Shown: positions 50,260 to 58,166 of the stretch, piece by piece | Position numbering within the stretch: the stretch's first letter is position 1 | How the letters are laid out: each line of letters begins with the position of its first letter | NCBI GenBank assembly: GCA_025998675.1 | Contig: AP024673.1 | Span: forward strand, 1,329,221-1,393,220 | DNA length: 64,000 nt | From: Fimbriimonadales bacterium | Lineage (GTDB): Bacteria; Armatimonadota; Fimbriimonadia; Fimbriimonadales; GBS-DC | Direction: 5' to 3' | The notes under the pieces: generated by a model | Told to the model about the DNA's origin: nothing | Database searches by the model: none | What the model saw: only the letters and a program-made list of their open reading frames with translations | Translations under genes and position numbers: made by a program

Positions 50260-51126
50260 ATGTCAACGATTCCTGTGATTAAGCCGACGCTGTACGACCC
50301 GCATTCGGACGAGCCGCTGCGCATCAACGCCCCGCTGGTCGCCGGGTGGCTGGTGGAGTTTCTGCGCGACGAGGTGCAGCGGCGGCGCGGGTTCTCAAAA
50401 GCCTTGCTGGGGCTTTCAGGCGGCGTCGACTCGTCCGTTGTCGCCTACCTCTGCGCGCGGGCGTTCGGCGCCGAGAATGTGTATGCATTCCTGATGCCCT
50501 ATAAGGTCAGCAGCCCCGAATCGCTGGGACACGGGATGCTGGTCGTGCGCGAGCTGGGCATCCAGCACCGCGTGATTGAGATTACCCCGATGGTGGACGC
50601 CTACCTGGCGGGGTACGAGCCCGACGCCAGCCCGACGCGGATTGGCAATATCTGCGCCCGCACCCGCATGATTATCCTGTTTGACCAGTCGGCGAAGCTG
50701 GGCGCACTGCCCATCGGCACAGGCAACAAGAGCGAGCGCCTGTTCGGCTACTTCACCTGGCACGCGGACGACTCGCCCCCCGTGAACCCCATCGGCGATT
50801 TGTTCAAGACGCAGGTATGGCAGCTGGCGCGTTATCTGGGCGTGCCTGAGGTGATTGTGCAGAAGCCTGCCTCAGCCGACCTCATCGTGGGGCAGACCGA
50901 CGAGGGCGATTTCGGCATCTCGTACCAGCGCGCCGACCGAATCCTGCACTATCTCACGCAGGGCTATTCACCCGAACGCCTGATCGAGATAGGCTTCCCT
51001 GCAGAGGATGTATGGCTGGTCAAAAACAAAGTGGACAGCACACACTGGAAGCGCCACCTGCCCACCGTCGCGATGCTCTCCACTACTGCTATCGGGGAGT
51101 ATTACCTACGCCCTGTGGACTATTGA
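50260..51126 (+). CDS. nadE: NAD(+) synthetase, synthetase subunit
   Basis: 288 residues. ATP pyrophosphatase loop LSGGVDSS (53-59), PIGTGNKSERLFGYFT, PIGDLFKTQVW, KPASADLIVGQTDEGDFG and a C-terminal Lys region are present. Amidates nicotinic acid adenine dinucleotide to NAD. It lacks the glutaminase domain, but the next gene, 9 bp on, is a nitrilase-fold protein of the NadE-glutaminase type, so the two probably work as a glutamine-dependent pair. GAGG precedes the ATG, three bases after the thiO stop. Confidence 0.95.
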   Translation: MSTIPVIKPTLYDPHSDEPLRINAPLVAGWLVEFLRDEVQRRRGFSKALLGLSGGVDSSVVAYLCARAFGAENVYAFLMPYKVSSPESLGHGMLVVRELGIQHRVIEITPMVDAYLAGYEPDASPTRIGNICARTRMIILFDQSAKLGALPIGTGNKSERLFGYFTWHADDSPPVNPIGDLFKTQVWQLARYLGVPEVIVQKPASADLIVGQTDEGDFGISYQRADRILHYLTQGYSPERLIEIGFPAEDVWLVKNKVDSTHWKRHLPTVAMLSTTAIGEYYLRPVDY

Positions 51127-51135
51127 GGAGGTTCT

Positions 51136-52047
51136 ATGCCGCGTCAACTCTTTGAGGGTGTCCAGCGCAGGTTCACCGTAGGCATTGGTCAGTTCAAACC
51201 GTACAAGGGGCAGTACGCGCGCAATCTGGAGCGTATCGGCGCGCTGATGCGCCAGTCGCTGCAGGAGGGCGTCGATGTGCTGGCGCTGCCCGAAACGGCG
51301 ACGACGGGCTATTTCGTGGAGGGCGGCGTGCGCGAGCTGGCAATCCCCGCGTCGCAGCTGCTCCATGACCTCGCCTGCCTCTACGCCGACCTGCAGCCCG
51401 AACGCTCGCTCGATGTCTGCCTCGGCTTCTACGAGTATCTCGACGGCGAATATTTCAACTCCGCGTTGTATGCAACTTTAGCCCCAGAACCTGCACACTC
51501 ATTCACGGTGCATGTGCATCAGAAATTCTTCCTACCGACCTATGGGGTGTTTGAAGAGGAGCGGTTCGTGGCGCGGGGGCGTCGTCTGGAGGTGTTTCCG
51601 ACACGCTTCGGGCGCGCGGCGATGCTGATTTGCGAAGATGTGTGGCATTCGATCACCAGCGCCATCGTCGCGCTCAAGGGCGCACAGGTGCTGTATGTAC
51701 CGACCGCTTCACCAGCGCGCGGATTCCACGCCGAGCAGATTGAGAATGTGGAGGCGTATCGGCGTATGCTCACCCAGATTGGCGGCGAGCATACGCTCTA
51801 TGTGGTTCAGTCCAGTCTGGTCGGCTTCGAGGGCGGGAAGGGGTTCGTGGGCGCGTCGTGGGTGGTGAACCCCTTCGGCAAAGTGATGGCGCAGGGTCCC
51901 GTCAATCAGGAGGCGTTGGTCGTTGTCCCGCTGGACTTAGACGATGTGGCGATTGCGCGCGCGCAGTTGCCCCTGCTGTCCGATTTGCGCTCGGTGGTGG
52001 CTGACCTCGCGCTGGAGTTTGAGCAGCTGGCGCGACGCGAGCCGTAG
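51136..52047 (+). CDS. Nitrilase-family glutaminase subunit of NAD synthetase (probable)
   Basis: 303 residues, carbon-nitrogen hydrolase fold with Glu53 (ALPETATTGYF), Lys130 (HQKFFLPTYGVFEEERF) and Cys166 (LICEDVWH). The LPTYGVFEEER and ICEDVWH forms are those of the amidotransferase domain of glutamine-dependent NAD synthetases, not of nitrilases or ureidopropionases. In most bacteria this domain is fused to NadE. AGGAGG 4-9 bases before the ATG. Likely to release ammonia from glutamine and channel it to the preceding gene product; a free amidase is the alternative. Confidence 0.85.
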   Translation: MPRQLFEGVQRRFTVGIGQFKPYKGQYARNLERIGALMRQSLQEGVDVLALPETATTGYFVEGGVRELAIPASQLLHDLACLYADLQPERSLDVCLGFYEYLDGEYFNSALYATLAPEPAHSFTVHVHQKFFLPTYGVFEEERFVARGRRLEVFPTRFGRAAMLICEDVWHSITSAIVALKGAQVLYVPTASPARGFHAEQIENVEAYRRMLTQIGGEHTLYVVQSSLVGFEGGKGFVGASWVVNPFGKVMAQGPVNQEALVVVPLDLDDVAIARAQLPLLSDLRSVVADLALEFEQLARREP

Positions 52048-52048
52048 C

Positions 52049-52546
52049 TCACCACAGCGCGACGCCCGCGAACACCGTCGTGTAGAGTTCGACCTGCGCC
52101 TCAATTGCGACCACCTCCAGTCGCGCAATTTTGAGGTTGCGGTCTTCCATCGCCTCTTCTGCCATCGCGGCAACCATCTCGTGCGCCTCGCGCTCAGTCA
52201 TGTAGCCCTCCGCCTCCATAATCACGCCGACGGCATGGGGGTCTGTGGGAAACGCCAGCGAGACGGCGGCGGCGATTGTGCGCTCGGCTTCGTCCGAACT
52301 GAACACGCCGTAAGCAATCGGCAGTAGACTTCCTTTAGGAACCTCTACCGCAGGGCGCAGCGCCACGCTAGGGGGCAAAATGCTCGACACACGCAGCAGG
52401 TTATAATCGGCAAAGCCTGCCTGACGCAACGCACGGTCAAATGACACCAGTTCGAACGCCGAAACGCCGACGCCTGCGCCCGCCGTGCAGTGGCGCGCCA
52501 GACGCAGCAGCGGCGACGCAGTCGGTACATCCCTGACCTCGTACAT
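52049..52546 (-). CDS. pdaD: Pyruvoyl-dependent arginine decarboxylase
   Basis: 165 residues, the size of the archaeal/chlamydial proenzyme. SFDRALRQAGFADYNLLRVSSILPPS contains the self-cleavage site at Ser54-Ser55, after which Ser55 becomes the pyruvoyl group; GSLLPIAYGVFSSDEAERTI and YMTEREAHEMVAAMAEEAM follow. Makes agmatine from arginine for polyamines. GGAGG 6-10 bases before ATG 52546 fixes the start; the longer frame would run into the adjacent repeat element. Confidence 0.92.
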   Translation of the reverse strand: MYEVRDVPTASPLLRLARHCTAGAGVGVSAFELVSFDRALRQAGFADYNLLRVSSILPPSVALRPAVEVPKGSLLPIAYGVFSSDEAERTIAAAVSLAFPTDPHAVGVIMEAEGYMTEREAHEMVAAMAEEAMEDRNLKIARLEVVAIEAQVELYTTVFAGVALW

Positions 52547-52580
52547 AGCCTGCCTCCAGAAACGGTTGTCGTGTATTTTT

Positions 52581-52733
52581 ATACCAATCAGTGAGTCAGA
52601 CCGCGTAATTGCCTTGCACCTACACATGCAGAGGCGTGCCTTTGTCCGCATCACGCTACTATGGAGTGCTGAAGCGGTAGCTTCAGCACTCCATAAATCG
52701 ACGCTTTACGAATGATGACTCACCGATTGGTAT
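52581..52733. repeat. MITE-like element, TACCAATC family, copy 3
   Basis: Terminal inverted repeats ATACCAATCAGTGAGTCA (52581-52598) and TGACTCACCGATTGGTAT (52716-52733). A 16-bp perfect stem TATGGAGTGCTGAAGC (52660-52675) with its complement (52680-52695) around GGTA is the same GGAGTGCTGAAGC module found in the TAAGTGTC family. Nothing else is seen in the 216-bp gap. Confidence 0.88.
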
Positions 52734-52762
52734 ACTCTTCTTTGAGCCAATTTACGCTTCGG

Positions 52763-54703
52763 TCAGTAGAACGCCGTCAGCAGGTCGAAGCTCCAGCGCT
52801 TCGTGAAGGACGACCAGGTCAGCGCCACCTCTCGGAAACCTATCCGATAGGCAATCGTGAAAGTCTGGTCGCGAAAGTCATACTGCTGATAGCGCTGCCA
52901 AGTATACCCTAAGCCCATCCGCCAGAGGGGGCTGATTCGCCACGAGAAATCCCCGACATAACTAACAGAATTGGCGTCTAAGGCGCGACTGAAGTAGCCT
53001 GTGAGATAGTAGCGCTCGCCTGCGCTCCAGCTGAGGCTCCCGGACAGGCGATGTCTTCCCAGCAGGTTCGCGCCGAGCGCGTCTTGGGCGTAATCGTAGT
53101 TGAGGCTCAGTGCGCCGCCTGTGCCCAGCGCCTGCGTGACGCCCAGCGTCCCTGTGAGGCTCCATCCCGCGTTGGGCAGATTGCCCACGAATCGCCCCAG
53201 CGTGATGCCGCCCGTGAGGGTCGCGCCCTTCCCCACTGATTGGGGGATTAGATTCCAGCGTGCGCGGACGCCGACGCCTTCGCGCGTTTGTGCCGCTAAG
53301 CCGCCGTGCACTCGATGGCTCGTCAAATTGAGCGAGAGGCTCTGGCGCAGGGGCAAGTCCGCCACGCGGCGCGGGGTCGTCTCCACGAACACATCGGTAC
53401 GCAGGCTCTGCACACGCGCGCCTTTCCAGTAGGTGCTGCCCGCGAGGGTTGCTCCCGTCGTGTAGCCGCGCGCCTGATGGGACAACTGCAGAGATCCATA
53501 AAGCCCCTGATGCGCGGGCGAGTCGAGCCAGAGCGCGAGGCGTGTGCTGGGCGAAAGCGGTTGCTGATGCCGCCAGTTCACCCCCCAGTCGTTGCGCGCC
53601 AGACCGTTCAGGCTCACCATCCCCGTGCCCAAGCCGACCCGATATTCGTGTTCCAGGTCGAGGAACATCCCGCGCGCCGCGCCCATCGTGCGCCCCCCAA
53701 CCTGCGCGGTGCGCAGTCGGAGCGCGCCAATCTGGGTGGGGGAAAGCGTGTAGTAATAGGGCACATCCAGATAGACCTGCCCGCTTTGCACCCCAATCAG
53801 CGTGTCGCTGCCGACGCCGCCGCTCCAGAGGCTCTGGGAATAGAGCGGCAAGCTGAGCGAGCGCACCTCGCCGACATAAAACTCCGCGCGATGAAACTGG
53901 ATACGCTCGTTGGGATAGAACCATATCTGAGCCGCTTTAATCACCAGCTCCGACTCGGAGATGTCCGCAAATTGGAATAGCTCTGGGGGTACGACGGCGT
54001 CAAACGGCTCGACCGCGCCATAGCGGATACGCGCCAGTGCCCAGCGTCCCTCGCGCTGCGCGAGTCCGTAGCCCTGAGAGGTGCGCAGTTCATAGCTCAG
54101 CTCGGCAAACTCCGCCGTTTCGGAGCCGTACTGCAGGCGGGCGTTCCGCGCCCTGACGCGCAGGCTTTCGACCTCCAGCTGCAGGTCGTCTGCCTCGATG
54201 CGCGTGAAGCCGAAGCGGACGCTTGCGCCGCGCTCCTTGCCCGACGCGGCGATAATGCGCTGTTCGTTGGCGTAGGCGAGATACTCGGCGCCCAGCACCT
54301 GCACATAATCCGTCGCACTGCGCAGTTCCTCCTGGGTGGCGACAAAGAGCGCCTGCGTCTCGCCCACCACGCCCTGTCCGACGGCAGTCGCGGTGATGGT
54401 GGCTGTGCCCGGCGTCTGGCTGGCAATGAGCGTGGCGCGCGCGACGCCGCCTTCGATGGCAACGACAGGCTCGCGGAACGCCCCCAGGGTCGTGTTGAAC
54501 GCCACTTGCGTGCCGTCAGGCGCGGGTTTGCCCTGAGCGGTGCGCACCTCGGCGACCACCAGAATCTGCGACACGCCGTCGGCGACTGCCGCCGCGGGAT
54601 AGACGCTCAGGCGTATAGCGCCGTTCGCCCAGCAAGCAAGAAGGCAGAGGAGCCACAGCCCCCCTGCCCCGCCCAGACGCGCGTTCGGATACCGCCGTTG
54701 CAT
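52763..54703 (-). CDS. Outer-membrane beta-barrel protein with N-terminal Ig-like domain
   Basis: 646 residues. A signal or anchor (GLWLLCLLACWANGAIRL) precedes an invasin-type Big_1 Ig-like domain, about 30-125 (VADGVSQILVVAEVRTAQGK, then GGVARATLIASQTPGTATIT). Residues 140-300 have LptD/OstA-like phrases (IKAAQIWFYPNERIQFHRAE FYVGEVRSLSLPLYSQ). The remainder is a long run of barrel strands with aromatic ends, finishing SFDLLTAFY. The combination suggests a surface-exposed barrel or a divergent LptD-like transporter. Starts one base after the upstream stop. Confidence 0.7.
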   Translation of the reverse strand: MQRRYPNARLGGAGGLWLLCLLACWANGAIRLSVYPAAAVADGVSQILVVAEVRTAQGKPAPDGTQVAFNTTLGAFREPVVAIEGGVARATLIASQTPGTATITATAVGQGVVGETQALFVATQEELRSATDYVQVLGAEYLAYANEQRIIAASGKERGASVRFGFTRIEADDLQLEVESLRVRARNARLQYGSETAEFAELSYELRTSQGYGLAQREGRWALARIRYGAVEPFDAVVPPELFQFADISESELVIKAAQIWFYPNERIQFHRAEFYVGEVRSLSLPLYSQSLWSGGVGSDTLIGVQSGQVYLDVPYYYTLSPTQIGALRLRTAQVGGRTMGAARGMFLDLEHEYRVGLGTGMVSLNGLARNDWGVNWRHQQPLSPSTRLALWLDSPAHQGLYGSLQLSHQARGYTTGATLAGSTYWKGARVQSLRTDVFVETTPRRVADLPLRQSLSLNLTSHRVHGGLAAQTREGVGVRARWNLIPQSVGKGATLTGGITLGRFVGNLPNAGWSLTGTLGVTQALGTGGALSLNYDYAQDALGANLLGRHRLSGSLSWSAGERYYLTGYFSRALDANSVSYVGDFSWRISPLWRMGLGYTWQRYQQYDFRDQTFTIAYRIGFREVALTWSSFTKRWSFDLLTAFY

Positions 54704-54704
54704 C

Positions 54705-55403
54705 CTAAAACTGGGAGCCGCCCAGCACCGCGCCGAGGATAATCGCAAATAGGGTCACGGCGGCGCGTTCACGCTTGCGGTCTACACGGCGCGGCTCCTG
54801 CGGCTGGGTTGGTTGCTCCACTGGGGGCGCGAGACGCTCACGTACCGCCGCGCCTACTTTCTGAGCGACATCTGCCACTGCCGCGATGCGCGCGCGATTC
54901 ACATCTTCATCGTCGGAGCCTAACCGCGCGCGTCCCGACTCCGCCACCGAGACAATCACCTCGCCTGTGCGTACATCGATCAGGTCGCCGCTAAGGGTGA
55001 TAATCGCCTCACGGGTATTGGGGTCGTAGCTGAACTCCTCGATGCGACCGGCGAACGCAAGGTCCACATCCAGCAATGCGCCCACACGCGCCGCCCGCCA
55101 TGTGCCGTCCGCCTCGCGCTCGTTGAACGGCGGATTCAGACGGTCGCGACGAATGCGGTTCTCTTCGATGGCGCGCGTCACGGACGGGTTCGTCTCACGA
55201 AAGCGCAGCACATACACGCCGGGAATCTCTTTCAACTGGGCGTAGAGGGCGTTGAGCGCCTCCGTATTGACATTAAAATCCTCGGTCGGCTGCACCGCTG
55301 CTCCCTGCGCGAACGGGAACAGCACCAGCTCGCGCGTTTGCGCAGCAGCCAGTCCGAACGACAGACACCCGGCAATTGCCGCTATCCAGAAAGTTCTCAC
55401 CAT
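54705..55403 (-). CDS. Secreted CsgG-like periplasmic/lipid-side protein
   Basis: 232 residues. Signal peptide MVRTFWIAAIAGCLSFGLAAAQ. ELVLFPFAQGAAVQPTEDFN, ALLDVDLAFAGRIEEF, AIITLSGDLIDVRTGEVIVSV and AAVADVAQKVGAAVRERLAP follow the layout of the CsgG/FlgO-type domain, which in curli systems forms the outer-membrane secretion pore. It ends with a hydrophobic segment (VTLFAIILGAVLGGS). GGAGG precedes the ATG. In the same run as a larger CsgG-like protein at 61171. Confidence 0.65.
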   Translation of the reverse strand: MVRTFWIAAIAGCLSFGLAAAQTRELVLFPFAQGAAVQPTEDFNVNTEALNALYAQLKEIPGVYVLRFRETNPSVTRAIEENRIRRDRLNPPFNEREADGTWRAARVGALLDVDLAFAGRIEEFSYDPNTREAIITLSGDLIDVRTGEVIVSVAESGRARLGSDDEDVNRARIAAVADVAQKVGAAVRERLAPPVEQPTQPQEPRRVDRKRERAAVTLFAIILGAVLGGSQF

Positions 55404-55419
55404 TACGCCTCCTTTGATA

Positions 55420-55443
55420 GGGGCTGGGAAGATGCCCAGCCCC
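55420..55443 (-). terminator. Intergenic hairpin in the surface cluster
   Basis: Nine-bp stem GGGGCTGGG/CCCAGCCCC with loop AAGATG in the 48-bp gap. No T tract; may be an mRNA processing or attenuating hairpin. Confidence 0.45.
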
Positions 55444-55451
55444 AGTCTGTC

Positions 55452-58148
55452 TTAGCGGGTCAGCACCAGCGGACGCACCGCGCGCGCGGTCTGACCATCT
55501 TCAGTGCGCGCTTCCACCTGCACCTGATAGGTTCCGGGCGGGACGGCGCGTCCCTGATCGTCGCGCAGGTTCCACGAGACGGTGTTGACGCCGCGGGTCG
55601 CTGCGCGCCCCCGATGCAGGTTAGCAATCGTGCGCCCATCGTTGCCCAGAATCTGGATGCTGGTCTGCGCGTTGTCCGCCAGCACATACGAGATGGACAC
55701 ACTACTGACGCCGCGCCCCGCGCTGCCCACATTCACGCTGGTGATGAGCGCGCCCGTGCGCGCCGCGCGCTCCACAGTCAGTTGCAGGCGCGTGCGCCCT
55801 GTGGACACGAAGCGATACTCAGGCGTGGCGCGCAGATCGACTGTGCGCCCGGTATTCAGGTCGGTCAGGCGCAGGCGATAGCCTGATGGCACTGTGTTCA
55901 GGTTCGGGAAGGTGAGCGTCACTTCCTCGCCAGACGCCGCCTCCACCAGCAGGTCGAACTGCTGGCGATTGGCGAGCGGGCGAATCTCCTGCATCAGCGC
56001 CGCGCCTGTGCCCGATTTGAGGATGACCAGGTTCACCGGTCGGTCAGGGAGCGGCGTCGGCGGCTCCTCGATGTCGCCCGCACTGCGTCCGCTGCTCACG
56101 CCGATAAAGTTCTGGGTGTCTGCGCCGCGCGCCGTTCGCGCCACAATCTGCAGGCGCCAGTCATTGGGCAGGTTTGGACGCTCCTCTGCAGAGCGATTAA
56201 TCACGCCACCGAAACCAGTTCCGGGCAGGAACACAGGCGGGTAGATGAACTCGATGTCTTCGTTGGTTTTGATCCAGTAGCCCCGATGCGGCAGCAGCGG
56301 CGTGTTGGGGTCGGAGGTGAACTTATACTCGCGCGTGAACTCGTCCCAGTAGTAGAGGACGCCGCGAATCACCCCGCGTTGCGCCGCCTCGAAGAAGCTG
56401 ATGCTGCGCGACGGGTCGCTGGCAGGCACAATCACCACCTGCCCCAGCACAAGCGGATAGGGATAGGGGTTTCCAATCTGATTCCAGCCGCGCTTAAGGG
56501 GCAGCGGCGTGCTGGCGTTGAACACATTGTCGGGGAACTGCAGAGTAGTGGTGTCATACAGGGCAACCGTTGCGTCGCCGGGCAGGAAGAGCCAGAAGCC
56601 CTGACCAGGCTGAATGGTGTCTATCGTCTCGTACAGCTCGCGTTCGGGATTCCAGCGCTTTGCCTGGTATGCGCCGGGCAGGTTCAGCACCTCATCCAGC
56701 GAACTGGTCGTTGTGAAGGGGATAGAAACGATCTGGAATCCCGACTCCAGTTTGCGGTTCGCAGTTGCAGAGATGAGAATGGTGCGCGACACGGACTTTG
56801 TGGGCGCTGGAGGCGCCTGTACCGAGACGCGGAAGGTCACGAACCCCACTGTGGTTGGGTCTGCCACCACACGCCACCGCAACGGCGCAGTTTGCCCGGG
56901 CGAGAGGCGTGCAATCGTACGGGTGCGCGTCTCCCCTGACGCGAGCGAGACGCCCGAAGGCAACGACAGGTCCACCGACACATTCGTCAGGTCAATCTCG
57001 CGTCCAACGACGAAATACTGGTTGGTGACATTCGCCACAATCTCGAATTGCCCGCCATTTGCAAGCTGTGAGAGATCTTCCGAGTCAGGCTCCACGACGG
57101 GCAACGCCTCGATGCCCACCGCCACAGGCGGTTGCACATCCAGATCCACAGGGGTTAGCGTCACATAGAAGACATACTCGCGCTCCTGACCGGGCGCAAA
57201 ATTGCGGGCGTTGACGAACAGGTTAATGGCGACATCGCTGATGAACGCATCGGGGAACAGTGTCGGCTCCCAGATTGTCGTGCCCTGCACAAAGAACCAG
57301 CTGCCGATGACCAGACGGTCGATGGAGGTCTGGTCTTCGAAGCCCTTGACAGGGCGCAGCAGGTATCGCGAGGAGCCCGCGAGGTTGCCGCGCCCCAGAT
57401 AGAACTCGATGGCGTTGGGAATCTGAACCCCGCGCAGCTCCGTCTGGGTTCGGACAGGGCGCTGCCCCTGCACATAGACATAGGGCGGCCGCGACGCGCC
57501 GTTGCGGTCGAAGCCCTCTTCTACGCCCGCCTCCACATCCGACGCCAGTCGGAGCGCGAGCGAAGCGGGCGTGTCGCCGTTGTTGCGCACACGCAGGCTG
57601 ATACGCGCGGCAGACTGAATGAGGTCAATTCGCAGGTCCGTGTCCCAGCCTTGCACATTCCAGATGCGGCGGATGTAGAACCCGCTCGCGCCGCGCCACG
57701 CCTGGTCGAAAGTGGGGGTGGGACCGCCTTCACCTCCCCAGACGAAGGTCTCGGTCTGCCCCTCGCGTTGCGCCTGCATGGTGATATACATCCCGCCGGG
57801 ATAAGCGCCCCACGGATAGCCCGATGTGAGCGCTATCCCGCGATCGCCCAGCAGCGTGTTGCCGCCGGAGGTTCCCAGCTGGATGCTCCCTTCTGCAGGG
57901 CGGGTGGTACAGGTTGCATTCTCCACGGGGAAACAACCCGTAAGCCATGTGACGGTTCCACCCAGTCCGAGAGTAGCGCCCAGCACGCCGTTATCCACAG
58001 AGAGCGCGGCATAGTCGTCGCTTACGGGGTCCTGGTTATCCGGGCAACCACATGGTTGTCCGGGACCGGGCTGATAGCTCCCGCCTTGCGCGAAGGCGAA
58101 CCCTGCCGCTATGCTACTGCACAAAATCGCTGCTATCCATCGTTTCAT
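55452..58148 (-). CDS. Large secreted surface protein with C-terminal FlgD-like domain
   Basis: 898 residues. Signal peptide MKRWIAAILCSSIAAGFAFA. Residues 20-330 are an unassigned beta-rich domain; 370-460 resembles a bacterial Ig/CARDB-like module (VSVDLSLPSGVSLASGETRT). Around 510-570 lies LPLKRGWNQIGNPYPYPL, a module shared with the subtilase and the protein at the right edge. The last 80 residues (SIQILGNDGRTIANL, NTVSWNLRDDQGRAVPPGTY, VRPLVLTR) are a FlgD-type Ig domain, used by several phyla as a surface-sorting tail. Starts 18 bp after the subtilase. Confidence 0.8.
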   Translation of the reverse strand: MKRWIAAILCSSIAAGFAFAQGGSYQPGPGQPCGCPDNQDPVSDDYAALSVDNGVLGATLGLGGTVTWLTGCFPVENATCTTRPAEGSIQLGTSGGNTLLGDRGIALTSGYPWGAYPGGMYITMQAQREGQTETFVWGGEGGPTPTFDQAWRGASGFYIRRIWNVQGWDTDLRIDLIQSAARISLRVRNNGDTPASLALRLASDVEAGVEEGFDRNGASRPPYVYVQGQRPVRTQTELRGVQIPNAIEFYLGRGNLAGSSRYLLRPVKGFEDQTSIDRLVIGSWFFVQGTTIWEPTLFPDAFISDVAINLFVNARNFAPGQEREYVFYVTLTPVDLDVQPPVAVGIEALPVVEPDSEDLSQLANGGQFEIVANVTNQYFVVGREIDLTNVSVDLSLPSGVSLASGETRTRTIARLSPGQTAPLRWRVVADPTTVGFVTFRVSVQAPPAPTKSVSRTILISATANRKLESGFQIVSIPFTTTSSLDEVLNLPGAYQAKRWNPERELYETIDTIQPGQGFWLFLPGDATVALYDTTTLQFPDNVFNASTPLPLKRGWNQIGNPYPYPLVLGQVVIVPASDPSRSISFFEAAQRGVIRGVLYYWDEFTREYKFTSDPNTPLLPHRGYWIKTNEDIEFIYPPVFLPGTGFGGVINRSAEERPNLPNDWRLQIVARTARGADTQNFIGVSSGRSAGDIEEPPTPLPDRPVNLVILKSGTGAALMQEIRPLANRQQFDLLVEAASGEEVTLTFPNLNTVPSGYRLRLTDLNTGRTVDLRATPEYRFVSTGRTRLQLTVERAARTGALITSVNVGSAGRGVSSVSISYVLADNAQTSIQILGNDGRTIANLHRGRAATRGVNTVSWNLRDDQGRAVPPGTYQVQVEARTEDGQTARAVRPLVLTR

Positions 58149-58166
58149 AATCCGTTGCCTCCTTCC

